DNA from: Acrocarpospora pleiomorpha
Lineage (GTDB): Bacteria > Actinomycetota > Actinomycetes > Streptosporangiales > Streptosporangiaceae
NCBI RefSeq assembly: GCF_009687885.1
Contig: NZ_BLAF01000029.1
Location: 44,619 to 108,618, forward strand
Reading direction: 5' to 3'
Length of the DNA stretch: 64,000 nt
Shown: positions 8,372 through 16,494 of the stretch, piece by piece
Layout: each line of letters opens with the position of its first letter
How positions within the stretch are numbered: the stretch's first letter is position 1
Translations under genes and position numbers: made by a program
Notes under the pieces: model-generated
The model's database searches: none
What the model saw: only the letters and a program-made list of their open reading frames with translations
What the model was told of the DNA's origin: nothing

Positions 8372-9330
8372 ACCCCGGACACCAGCGCGTCGCCCACGGC
8401 GGTGCGGCGGTAGAGGACTTCGCGGCCGATTCGCTGGCGGGTGACCAGGCCGCCGTCGGATAACACGGTCAGGTGCTGGCTGACCGCGCCCGCCGTCAGT
8501 TCCATGCGCCGGGCCAGCGCCGACGTGGACGCCGGGTCGACCAGCGCGGTCAGGATCCGCGCCCGTGTCCTTCCGATCAGCGCCGACAGCGCGCCCGGCG
8601 TGCACGGGACCCCCGCCGACCAGAGATTCCCCGACCCCCGCGCCGGATATATCAGCATCGGCTGGTAGGGCTCGCACAACACCGCCACATCCGGCCACCG
8701 GAACACGCTCGGCACCAGCACCAGCCCGTCCCCCGCGATGTCCCCCGAGTAGATCCACGGCCGCGACGTCACCAGCCGATCCCCATGCCAGACCACCGCC
8801 GGATGCAGATCCGCGAACAGCTCCCGCACCCCGCCGCTGGCCAGCCGCCTGGTCCGCCACATGACGTCGGCTTCCAGCAGCCCGTGCACCCGGGGCCAGA
8901 ACTCGGCCAGCGCCAGCGTCCAGAACGCCTCCAGCGTGTCCGCCACCCGCCGCACCCCTTCGGCGGGATCCCGCAGGAAGCGCTGGATCGCGACCGGGTC
9001 GACGGGTTCCACCCAGCCGACCTCCTCGGCGGCCTTGTCCGGCGGCGTGAGCCGTACGCGCTGGAGTTCGGCCGCGAAGTCGGGCAGCGGCGTATCCGGC
9101 GGCGGAGTCAGGAAATCAGGGAAATATCCGTCGGGCGGGACCAGCGCCAGCAGGTCGGTGAGGTCGAAGGAGCGCAGGCGGGGCCGTACGATCCGGAGCC
9201 AGGGCAGGTGGATGGAGTGCCGGGCCGGGGTGCGGAGCACGCGCAGGCTGGACACCAGCTCCCAGAGCGGCGAGAACGCGAACCTGAGCCGCGCCACGTC
9301 GTCGGGGCGAAATCGCCATTCGATGGCCAT
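8368..9330 (-). CDS. ArsR-like winged-helix regulator with DUF5937-type N-domain
   Basis: 320 aa. The C-terminal 80 residues are an ArsR-type winged helix (ILTALVDPASTSALARRMELTAGAVSQHLTVLSDGGLVTRQRIGREVLYRRT). The N-terminal about 230 residues match the DUF5937-like ligand region common in actinobacterial ArsR proteins. It is divergent from an MFS exporter with only 58 bp between start codons, which hold one perfect inverted repeat. The likely role is repressing itself and the exporter until a ligand binds. No thiol metal-binding pair is evident, so the effector is probably organic. Confidence 0.83.
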   Translation of the reverse strand: MAIEWRFRPDDVARLRFAFSPLWELVSSLRVLRTPARHSIHLPWLRIVRPRLRSFDLTDLLALVPPDGYFPDFLTPPPDTPLPDFAAELQRVRLTPPDKAAEEVGWVEPVDPVAIQRFLRDPAEGVRRVADTLEAFWTLALAEFWPRVHGLLEADVMWRTRRLASGGVRELFADLHPAVVWHGDRLVTSRPWIYSGDIAGDGLVLVPSVFRWPDVAVLCEPYQPMLIYPARGSGNLWSAGVPCTPGALSALIGRTRARILTALVDPASTSALARRMELTAGAVSQHLTVLSDGGLVTRQRIGREVLYRRTAVGDALVSGV

Positions 9331-9350
9331 CTTTTAGCCTCCGCTAAAAG
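9331..9350. promoter_or_regulatory. Perfect palindromic operator in the arsR/MFS divergent promoter
   Basis: CTTTTAGC (9331-9338), spacer CTCC, then GCTAAAAG (9343-9350). It is AT-rich in an otherwise GC-rich region and touches the start codon of the ArsR-like gene. This is the expected position for autorepression and control of the divergent MFS gene at 9389. It is assigned from symmetry and position only. Confidence 0.65.
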
Positions 9351-9388
9351 ATTCGCATCCCCCGGGGCCGGTTGTCCAAGGTTGACGG

Positions 9389-10588
9389 GTGACTGTCACC
9401 GCGCCTCCCACCTTCCTGAAATCCAAGATCGGCGGCTTTCCCCGGGCGTTCTGGGTGCTGTTCGGCGGCACCGTCGTGAACCGGCTCGGCACCATGGTGG
9501 AGCCGTTCTTCGGGATCTACCTGACCCAGGCCCGCGGCATGTCCCTGGCCGTGACCGGCCTGGTGCTGTCGGTGTTCGGCGCGGGATCGCTGCTGTCGCA
9601 GCCGCTCGCGGGCTGGTTAGCCGACCGGTTCGGCCGCCGGGTCACGCTGACCGGCGGCATGCTGGCCTCGGCCGCCACGATGCTGGCGCTCGGTTACAGC
9701 ACCAGCGTGCAGGGCATCGCGGCCGGGATGTTCGTGCTGGGCGTGGTGGTGGACGCCTACCGCCCGGCCTCCCAGGCGCTGGTCGCCGACCTGGTCTCGC
9801 CGCAGGACCGGCCGCGCGCGTTCGGCCTGCTGTTCTGGGGCCTCAACCTGGGCTTCTCGGTCGCGATGATCACCGGCGGCTGGCTGGCCGAGGCGGGTTT
9901 CCTCTGGCTGTTCTGGATCAACGCCGTCACCTGCACGATCTTCGGCGTGCTGGTCTGGCGGGCGATCCCGGAGACCCGCCCGGCCGCGTCGCAGCGCCAG
10001 GGCGGCTTCCGCGAGGTGTTCCGCGACCGGCTGATGATCGCCTTCGTGGCCATGAACCTGGCCTACACCTGCGTCTACCTGCAGGCGTTCTACACCCTCC
10101 CGCTGGCCATGAAGGACCTCGGCACCAGCGCGTACGGCTGGGCGATGGCCGTCAACGGCCTGCTGATCGTCTTCGTGCAGCCGCTGACCAACACGTGGCT
10201 GGCCCGGCGCGACAACAGCAACGTGCTGGCGACCGGCTTCGCCATCGTCGGCCTGGGTTTCGCCCTGACCGTATTCGCCTCCACCGCGTTCGAATTCTCA
10301 CTCACCGTAGCCGTCTGGACGCTCGGCGAGATCCTCACCGCGGGCATGAGCGGCGCGATCGTCGCCACGCTCGCCCCGGCGCACCTACGCGGCCGTTACT
10401 CAGGCCTGTACGGTTTCTCCTGGTCAGTGGGCGCGCTGATCACCCCGCTGATCGGCACCCAGCTCCTTGCGGTCGGCCCGGCGGTCCTATGGTCGAGCGC
10501 GGGCGCGCTCGGTATTGTCGCCGCCCTCGGCCAGCTGGCCCTTGCCCCCGCCATCCGCCGCAGGTCTCAGCTGGTGACCGCACCATAA
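9389..10588 (+). CDS. MFS transporter (12 TM, probable exporter)
   Basis: 399 aa with about 12 predicted membrane helices. Motif A appears as GWLADRFGRR (about residues 72-81) and there is a central cytoplasmic loop around residue 190-210. This is the DHA1-like drug/metabolite proton antiporter architecture. The start is GTG 9389. The divergent ArsR-like regulator and shared palindrome suggest substrate-induced export. The substrate is not predictable. Confidence 0.85.
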   Translation: MTVTAPPTFLKSKIGGFPRAFWVLFGGTVVNRLGTMVEPFFGIYLTQARGMSLAVTGLVLSVFGAGSLLSQPLAGWLADRFGRRVTLTGGMLASAATMLALGYSTSVQGIAAGMFVLGVVVDAYRPASQALVADLVSPQDRPRAFGLLFWGLNLGFSVAMITGGWLAEAGFLWLFWINAVTCTIFGVLVWRAIPETRPAASQRQGGFREVFRDRLMIAFVAMNLAYTCVYLQAFYTLPLAMKDLGTSAYGWAMAVNGLLIVFVQPLTNTWLARRDNSNVLATGFAIVGLGFALTVFASTAFEFSLTVAVWTLGEILTAGMSGAIVATLAPAHLRGRYSGLYGFSWSVGALITPLIGTQLLAVGPAVLWSSAGALGIVAALGQLALAPAIRRRSQLVTAP

Positions 10589-10629
10589 TCACGCCATAAT
10601 CTCCTCAACGGGTGATTTACGGGGAGAAC

Positions 10630-12585
10630 ATGCGACTGGCGTTATGGGCGATGGCGGCCGTGGGGCTGGTCATCGTGCCGACGGCCGTGGTCATCCAGAT
10701 CGGACTGCCGCCCGAGTGGACGCCCGCCCTGCCCGCGACCCCCGACTACGCCGCCGGCTTCGCCTTCCCGCTGGTCGGCGCGTTCCTGCTCGCGCACCAG
10801 CCGAAACTGAAGATCGCCTGGCTGATGTACGCGGGCGGGATGTGCTCGGCGATCTGCGTGCTCCTGTCCGTCCTGACAAACCGCGCGGCGGCCGACGGCG
10901 ATCTCACGCTGGCGGGAGCGCTGAACAACCTCGCCGCGTTGCCGTGGACGCTCGGCGGCGTCATGCTGGCCGTCCTCGTCCCGCTCTTCGCCCCCGACGG
11001 GCGGCTCCCGTCCCCGCGCTGGCGCCCGCTGGTGCCGATCGCCGTGACCGGCGCCGTGACGCAGGCGTTCCTGTTCATCACGGCCGGGAAAACACGACTC
11101 CCCAACCCCCTGGCCATCGATCTTTTCCAGCCCTACCACCGCGTGCTGTACAACGCCGTCTACGTCCTCATGGTCGTGTGCATCGTGGCCGCGCTGGTGT
11201 CCTTCACCGTCCGGATGCGCCGCGCCGACCCGGTGACCCGGCGGCAGATCGCGTGGCCGCTGTTCACCTTCGCCGGCTACGTCGTGTGCCTGCTGCTGGG
11301 CCCGAACTTCTGGGTGCTCGGCGCGCTCTGGACCGGCCTCATCCCCATCGCGATCATGGTGTCGGTGCTGCGCTACCGCCTGTTCGGCATCGACACGGTG
11401 ATCAGCCACACCATCGTGGCCGCCGGGCTGATCACCGTGGTCAGCGCCGTCTATTTCGGCGTCGGCGCCGTGTCCAGCCTGCTGGTCTCCAGCTATCACC
11501 AGGTCGCCGGGCTGGCCGCCGCCCTGTTCGCCGGCGCGTTCTTCCAGCCGCTGCGGCGGGCCCTGCAACGCCTGTCCGACCGCGTGCTCTACGGCAGGGT
11601 CGGCGACCCCCGCCTGCTCGCCGACCGCCTCATCCAGGAGGTACGGCAGGCCGACCCCGCCGGGGCGCTCGGCGCGGTCGTCGCCGTGGTCCGGGACGGC
11701 CTGGCCGTGGCCGGGGCGGCCGTCGAGGTGCTCGACGGCCTGCGGGTGGACAGCGGCACGGTCGGCGAGCACCCCCGCGCGATCGACCTGGTCTGGCACG
11801 GCGAACCCGTCGGCCGCCTGCTCCTGGGGCCCTGCGGCCCGCGCCGGTTCGCCGTCTCCCACGACGAACGGGTGATCGCCACGCTGCTGCCGTACGTGGC
11901 GGACGTGGCGCACGCCGCCCGGATGGCCGCCGACCTGCAACGTTCCCGCGAGCGCATCCTGGCCGCCCGGGAGGAGGAGCGCCGCCGCCTGCGCCGCGAC
12001 CTGCACGACGGCCTCGGCCAGACGCTCGGGGCGATGGCCATGACCATCAACATGGCCAGGATCAGCATCAGCCGCTCCCCCGGCACGGCCGACGACCTGC
12101 TCCAGGATCTCCGCACCGGCATGGACGCGGTGGCCGGCGACATCCGCGACCTGGTGTACGGGCTGCGCCCGCCCGCCCTCGACGATCTCGGCCTGACCGG
12201 CGCGGTGGCCTCGCTGGGCACCGAGACGCTGCCCCCGGTGATCAAGGTGGAGGTGGTGGCCGACGAGCTGGGCGAGCTGCCCGCCGCCGTCGAGGTCGCC
12301 GCGTACCGAATCGTGCAGGAGGCGCTCACCAACGTGCGGCGGCACGCCCAGGCGGGCAAGGTGCTGATCCTGCTGGCCCGGGAGGAGGAGCAGCTGGTGG
12401 TGCGGATCGAGGACGACGGCGTCGGGCTGCCGGAACACCGGCGCGCCGGGGTGGGCACGGCCTCGATGCGGGAGCGCGCCGCCGAGCTGGGCGGCACCTG
12501 CGCGATCATCTCACCGGACAGCGGCGGCACCCTGGTCGAGGCCCGGCTGCCAGCCGTCGCCGGCCAGCCCGCGCGCTCTTCCTGA
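10630..12585 (+). CDS. Membrane sensor histidine kinase (HK2), paralogue of HK1
   Basis: 651 aa with the same architecture as the kinase at 6353: about 8 TM helices, GAF-like region, HisKA_3 with H459 in RRDLHDGLGQTLGAMAMTINMARIS, and HATPase (NVRRHAQ, DDGVGLP, STASMRERAAELGG-like end). ATG 10630 has a GGGGAG ribosome binding site at 10621-10626. The next gene encodes a SARP-REC fusion, its probable phosphorylation partner. The N-terminal membrane part probably senses a membrane or extracellular cue. HK1, ArsR, MFS and HK2 look like a kinase duplication separated by an efflux module. Confidence 0.88.
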   Translation: MRLALWAMAAVGLVIVPTAVVIQIGLPPEWTPALPATPDYAAGFAFPLVGAFLLAHQPKLKIAWLMYAGGMCSAICVLLSVLTNRAAADGDLTLAGALNNLAALPWTLGGVMLAVLVPLFAPDGRLPSPRWRPLVPIAVTGAVTQAFLFITAGKTRLPNPLAIDLFQPYHRVLYNAVYVLMVVCIVAALVSFTVRMRRADPVTRRQIAWPLFTFAGYVVCLLLGPNFWVLGALWTGLIPIAIMVSVLRYRLFGIDTVISHTIVAAGLITVVSAVYFGVGAVSSLLVSSYHQVAGLAAALFAGAFFQPLRRALQRLSDRVLYGRVGDPRLLADRLIQEVRQADPAGALGAVVAVVRDGLAVAGAAVEVLDGLRVDSGTVGEHPRAIDLVWHGEPVGRLLLGPCGPRRFAVSHDERVIATLLPYVADVAHAARMAADLQRSRERILAAREEERRRLRRDLHDGLGQTLGAMAMTINMARISISRSPGTADDLLQDLRTGMDAVAGDIRDLVYGLRPPALDDLGLTGAVASLGTETLPPVIKVEVVADELGELPAAVEVAAYRIVQEALTNVRRHAQAGKVLILLAREEEQLVVRIEDDGVGLPEHRRAGVGTASMRERAAELGGTCAIISPDSGGTLVEARLPAVAGQPARSS

Positions 12586-12593
12586 ACAGGTCG

Positions 12594-12621
12594 TTGTGTT
12601 CCGAGCCGAAGGCTTTACAGT
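12594..12621 (+). promoter_or_regulatory. Sigma70-like promoter of the SARP-REC gene
   Basis: TTGTGT (12594-12599), 16 bp, then TACAGT (12616-12621). The predicted transcription start at about 12628 falls just before ATG 12632, so the mRNA would be nearly leaderless. The promoter overlaps the alternative GTG 12596, arguing against that start. Confidence 0.5.
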
Positions 12622-12631
12622 TACCGATGCA

Positions 12632-14071
12632 ATGGTGATATTTCGTGCGCTGGGCCCGTTCCAGGCGGTCTCAGGCGATCAGTTGCTCGATCTCGGGGGG
12701 CAGCGGCAGCAGGCCGTGCTCGCCCGGCTCCTCGTGGCGGGCGGGCGGGCCATTCCGGTGAGCACGCTCATCGACGAGCTCTGGCCGGGCGCGCCCCCGG
12801 CCCAGGCGCTGTCCACGATCCAGGGGTACGTGTCGCGGCTGCGCCGCGCCCTGGAGCCGGGCCGCGCGCCACGCGAGGAGGCCGGGATCCTGGTCTCCGC
12901 GCCGCCCGGCTACGCGCTCCGCGCCGGTATAGAGCGGGTCGACGCCTGGCATTTCGAGAGCCTGGTCAAGCGGGACGGCGACGATCTGGAGGAGATCACC
13001 AGGCGGCTGGACACCGCGCTGGCGCTGTGGCGGGGCCCCGCGCTGGCCGAGTTCGCCGACCTGCCGTGGGCCCAGGCCGAGTCGCTCCGCCTGGACGAGC
13101 TGCGGCTGATCGCCGTCGAGCGCCGCGCCGACGCCGCCGTACGGCTCGGCAAGACCGCCGCCCTCATCCCCGACCTGGAGGCGCACGCCTCGGGCTACCC
13201 GCTGCGGGAGGAGGCGTGGCGGCTGCTCGCGGTCGCGCTCTACCGGTCCGGACGGCAGGCCGACGCGCTGGGCGCGCTCCGCCGGGCCAGGCACGTGCTC
13301 AGGGACGAGCTCGGCCTGGATCTCGGGCCCACGCTGCAGCGACTCGAGCAGGACATCCTCGCCCAGGCGTCCCATCTGGACGCGTCACCGGCCGCCACGG
13401 TCACGGTCAGGCCCGCCGCGCCGGGGACGGCGTTGCGGGTGGTGGTGGCCGACGATCAGGCGCTCGTCCGCACCGGCCTGCGGGTGGTGCTGGACAGCGA
13501 GCCGGAGCTCGAACTGGTGGCCGAGGCGGAGAACGGCGAGCAGGCCATCGCGGCCGTGCGGCTGGCCAGGCCGGACGTGGTGCTGATGGACATCCAGATG
13601 CCCCGGCTTGACGGGCTGGCCGCGGCCCGGCGCATCCTGGCCGGGGAGGACCCGCCGAAGGTGATCATGATGACCACGTTCGGCACCGACGACAACCTGT
13701 ACTCGGCGCTGCGGGCCGGGGTGAGCGGGTTCGTGCTCAAGACCTCGCCGCCGGAGCAGCTGATCGCGGCGATCCGGGCGGCCGTGGCCGGCGACGCGCT
13801 GATCGACCCGGCGGTGACCACACACCTGATCGCGGCCTTCGCGGGCCGCCAGGATCCGGCCGCCCCGGCGGGGTTGTCCGACCCCGAGATCGATCTGGTC
13901 CGGCTGGTCGCGCGCGGCTTCACCAACCGGCAGATCGCGGTCACCCTCGCCGTGCCGGAGCAGGCGGTCGCGGAGGAGGTGAACCGGCTGCTGAAACGTC
14001 TGGAGCTGCTGGACCGGGCGCAGCTGGTGGTGCTGGCCTACGAATCGGGTCTGGTCAGCCCGGGATCCTGA
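12632..14071 (+). CDS. SARP-BTAD-receiver-LuxR fusion regulator
   Basis: 479 aa. Order: OmpR-like winged helix (1-95; FRALGPF, LSTIQGYVSRLRRAL, SAPPGYAL), BTAD helical domain (about 100-245; AWHFESLV, LPWAQAESLRLDELRL, YRSGRQADALGALRRAR), REC (about 265-385; DDQ, D320 in VLMDIQMPRLDG, Lys in FVLKTSPPEQL), then a LuxR/NarL-like C-terminus (about 400-465). The C-terminal recognition helix is degenerate: VPEQAVAEEVNRLLKRL replaces the usual VSEATVKTHV pattern. DNA binding has therefore probably moved to the SARP head, with REC as the phospho-switch. SARP proteins usually activate secondary-metabolite genes. It follows HK2, the likely cognate kinase, by 46 bp. Confidence 0.87.
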   Translation: MVIFRALGPFQAVSGDQLLDLGGQRQQAVLARLLVAGGRAIPVSTLIDELWPGAPPAQALSTIQGYVSRLRRALEPGRAPREEAGILVSAPPGYALRAGIERVDAWHFESLVKRDGDDLEEITRRLDTALALWRGPALAEFADLPWAQAESLRLDELRLIAVERRADAAVRLGKTAALIPDLEAHASGYPLREEAWRLLAVALYRSGRQADALGALRRARHVLRDELGLDLGPTLQRLEQDILAQASHLDASPAATVTVRPAAPGTALRVVVADDQALVRTGLRVVLDSEPELELVAEAENGEQAIAAVRLARPDVVLMDIQMPRLDGLAAARRILAGEDPPKVIMMTTFGTDDNLYSALRAGVSGFVLKTSPPEQLIAAIRAAVAGDALIDPAVTTHLIAAFAGRQDPAAPAGLSDPEIDLVRLVARGFTNRQIAVTLAVPEQAVAEEVNRLLKRLELLDRAQLVVLAYESGLVSPGS

Positions 14072-14076
14072 ACTTA

Positions 14077-14091
14077 TCGTCAGGTTGACGA
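14077..14091. promoter_or_regulatory. Inverted repeat over the nadE -35 box
   Basis: TCGTCA (14077-14082), GGT, TGACGA (14086-14091) is a perfect 6-bp inverted repeat overlapping the TTGACG -35 element of nadE. It could be an operator for an NAD-homeostasis repressor, but the regulator identity is unknown and the repeat is short. Confidence 0.4.
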
Positions 14092-14114
14092 CAATAAATC
14101 GGGGGCCGTACCCT
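14085..14114 (+). promoter_or_regulatory. nadE promoter with leaderless start
   Basis: TTGACG (14085-14090), 18 bp, TACCCT (14109-14114). The predicted start site coincides with GTG 14121, indicating a leaderless mRNA. This supports GTG 14121 over the upstream TTG. Confidence 0.55.
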
Positions 14115-14120
14115 GGTCGC

Positions 14121-15863
14121 GTGGCCCAACTCCGTATTGCCCTCGCCCAGACCAATCCTGTCGTCGGCGACCTCGCCGGAAACGCCGACAAACTGATCGG
14201 GTGGACCCGCCGCGCCGCCGACCGCGGCGCGCACCTGGTGGTGTTCACCGAGATGTTCCTCACCGGCTATCCGGTGGAGGATCTCGTGCTGCGGACCTCG
14301 TTCGTGGACGCGTCCATCGCCGGGCTCGAGGCGGTCGCCGCCCGGCTCGCCGCCGAGGGGCTCGGCGAGCTGCCGGTCGTGGTGGGTTACGTCGACCGGG
14401 CAGGGCTGACGCATCGGGTGGGGCAGCCGAAGGGCGCGCCGCTGGACGCCGCCGCGCTGCTGCACCAGGGGCGGGTGGTGATGCGGACGGCCAAACATCA
14501 CCTGCCGAACTACGGCGTCTTCGATGAATACCGATATTTCGTGCGCGGGGATCGGCTGCCCGTCTTCCGGTTGCACGGGGTGGACGTGGCGGTGGCCATC
14601 TGCGAGGACCTGTGGCAGGAGGGTGGTCCCGTCTCGGTGGCGCGGGAGGCGGGGGCGGGGCTGCTGGTGGTGCCGAACGCCTCGCCGTACGAGATGAACA
14701 AGGACGACGTGCGGTTCGCGCTGTGCGCCCGCCGGGCCGGGGAGGCGGGGTGCGCGCTCGCCTACGCCAACCAGGTGGGCGGGCAGGATGAGCTGATCTT
14801 CGACGGGGACTCGCTGATCGTGTCGGCCGAGGGGGAGCTGATCGCGCGGGCCGGGCAGTTCACCGAGGAGCTGCTGGTCGCCGATCTGGAGCTGCCGCTG
14901 GGTTCGGGCCAGCCCGGGGAGTTCCAGGTGGACGCCGAGGACGGCACGACGATCACCGTCGAGCGGGTCGTGCTGTCGGAGGAGCCGCTGGCGTATCCGG
15001 CCGAGCCGCCGGTGATCCAGGAGCGGCTCGACGACCGGGCCGAGGTGTATCAGGCGCTGGTGCTCGGAGTGCGCGACTACGTGGCCAAGAACGGGTTCCA
15101 GTCGGTCATCCTCGGGCTGTCCGGCGGCATCGACTCGGCGCTCACCGCGACCATCGCGGCCGACGCGATCGGGCCCGACCGGGTGCACGTGGTGCTGATG
15201 CCGTCGCGCTACTCCTCCGACCACTCCGTCGAGGACGCCGAGGAGCTGGTCCGCCGCCAGGGGCTGCAGGCGCGGGTGGTGCCGATCGCCGACGTGGTCA
15301 ACGCGTTCGAGAAGGAGATCGAGCTGACCGGCCTGGCGGCCGAGAACCTGCAGGCGCGGGTGCGCGGCATGCTGCTGATGTCGCTGTCCAACCAGCACGG
15401 CCACCTGGTGCTCACCACCGGCAACAAGAGCGAGCTGGCGACCGGCTACTCCACCCTGTACGGCGACTCCGCCGGCGGCTTCGCCCCGATCAAGGACGTG
15501 CCCAAGAGCCTGGTCTGGGAGCTGTCCAAGTGGCGGAACACGCGGTCCACGCCGCCGCCCATCCCGGAGAACTCGATCACCAAGGAGCCGAGCGCGGAAC
15601 TGCGGCCCGAACAGCGGGACACCGACTCGCTCCCGCCGTACGAGGTGCTCGACCGGCTCCTGGACGACTACGTGGAACAGGATCTGGGGCGGGAGGAGCT
15701 GATCGCGGCCGGGCACGATCCCGAGCTGGTGACCCGGGTGATCCGGCTGGTGGACACGGCGGAGTACAAGCGCCGCCAGTACCCGCCGGGTCCGAAGATC
15801 AGCCCCAAGAACTTCGGACGCGACCGGCGCCTTCCCATCACCAACCGGTGGCGGGAAGGCTAA
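14121..15863 (+). CDS. nadE: Glutamine-dependent NAD+ synthetase
   Basis: 580 aa, a two-domain enzyme that amidates deamido-NAD with glutamine, ATP-dependent, cytosolic. The N-terminal nitrilase-type glutaminase shows the Glu of VVFTEMFLTGYPVEDL, Lys of KHHLPNYGVFDEYRYF and Cys of VAICEDLW. The C-terminal synthetase shows the P-loop SGGIDSALTA, LTTGNKSELATGYSTLYGDSAGG and the family-typical end YPPGPKISPKNFGRDRRLPITN. Length and order match bacterial glutamine-dependent NadE. The start is GTG, probably leaderless. The 3' end overlaps the convergent tetR gene by 4 bp. Confidence 0.96.
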   Translation: MAQLRIALAQTNPVVGDLAGNADKLIGWTRRAADRGAHLVVFTEMFLTGYPVEDLVLRTSFVDASIAGLEAVAARLAAEGLGELPVVVGYVDRAGLTHRVGQPKGAPLDAAALLHQGRVVMRTAKHHLPNYGVFDEYRYFVRGDRLPVFRLHGVDVAVAICEDLWQEGGPVSVAREAGAGLLVVPNASPYEMNKDDVRFALCARRAGEAGCALAYANQVGGQDELIFDGDSLIVSAEGELIARAGQFTEELLVADLELPLGSGQPGEFQVDAEDGTTITVERVVLSEEPLAYPAEPPVIQERLDDRAEVYQALVLGVRDYVAKNGFQSVILGLSGGIDSALTATIAADAIGPDRVHVVLMPSRYSSDHSVEDAEELVRRQGLQARVVPIADVVNAFEKEIELTGLAAENLQARVRGMLLMSLSNQHGHLVLTTGNKSELATGYSTLYGDSAGGFAPIKDVPKSLVWELSKWRNTRSTPPPIPENSITKEPSAELRPEQRDTDSLPPYEVLDRLLDDYVEQDLGREELIAAGHDPELVTRVIRLVDTAEYKRRQYPPGPKISPKNFGRDRRLPITNRWREG

Positions 15864-16465
15864 CGGGACAGGAAGCCGCGCAAAGCCTCGTCGACGATTC
15901 TGGCGGCCAGGTCGTCGGCGAGGGGCGTGTTGTTGTGGGCCGCCCCTTTGGTGTACCAGAGCATGGTGCCGCTGAGCATGCCGATGGCCAGCTCGATGTC
16001 CAGGTCGGGGCGGAGTTCCCCGCTGGCCACGCCGCGTCCCAGCACCGCGCGCATCGCGACCCTGCGGGGCTCGATGGCGGTCTTGTGGAAACGTTCGTAC
16101 AGGTTCGGGTGGCGGTCAGGTTCGCTCATCGCGATGTTCATGATGCAGCGGGTGCGCAGGGTGAGCGAGTCCTGCCGCATCACGTCCAGATAGGCGACCA
16201 GATCCTCCCGGACCGTCCGGCCCTCGACCACCGGCAGCGGGGCCTTGAGGGTGGCCAGGGCGTCCCCGACCAGCTCCTCCTTGTTGGCCCAGCGCCGGTA
16301 GATCGTCGTCTTGCCCACTCCGGCGCGGGCCGCCACGGCCTCGATCGACAGCTCGGACACCGAGGTGCCCTCGCCGATCAGATCGAGCGTGGCGTCCACG
16401 ATCGCCTTCTCCGCCCGCTCACTCCGGGGACGCCCCGCGGGCCTGGCGGTTCCCATCACGGTCAT
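15860..16465 (-). CDS. TetR-family transcriptional regulator
   Basis: 201 aa. The N-terminal helix-turn-helix (about 20-65; LSIEAVAARAGVGKTTIYRRWANKEELVGDAL) is typical TetR. The C-terminal all-alpha ligand domain resembles TetR_C_11-like regulators. ATG 16465 has a GAGGAGG ribosome binding site. It lies 29 bp downstream of the DHA2 efflux gene on the same strand, so both are likely one transcript. Repeated CGTATCGTA palindromes upstream of the efflux gene are its probable operator, giving drug-inducible autoregulated efflux. Confidence 0.9.
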   Translation of the reverse strand: MTVMGTARPAGRPRSERAEKAIVDATLDLIGEGTSVSELSIEAVAARAGVGKTTIYRRWANKEELVGDALATLKAPLPVVEGRTVREDLVAYLDVMRQDSLTLRTRCIMNIAMSEPDRHPNLYERFHKTAIEPRRVAMRAVLGRGVASGELRPDLDIELAIGMLSGTMLWYTKGAAHNNTPLADDLAARIVDEALRGFLSR

Positions 16466-16494
16466 CTCGGAGCCTCCTCTCGCGCGTGTGATCG

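Noticed and set aside
12596..12631. GTG 12596 as start of the SARP-REC gene
   Set aside because: It lies within the likely promoter; conserved SARP sequence begins near ATG 12632.
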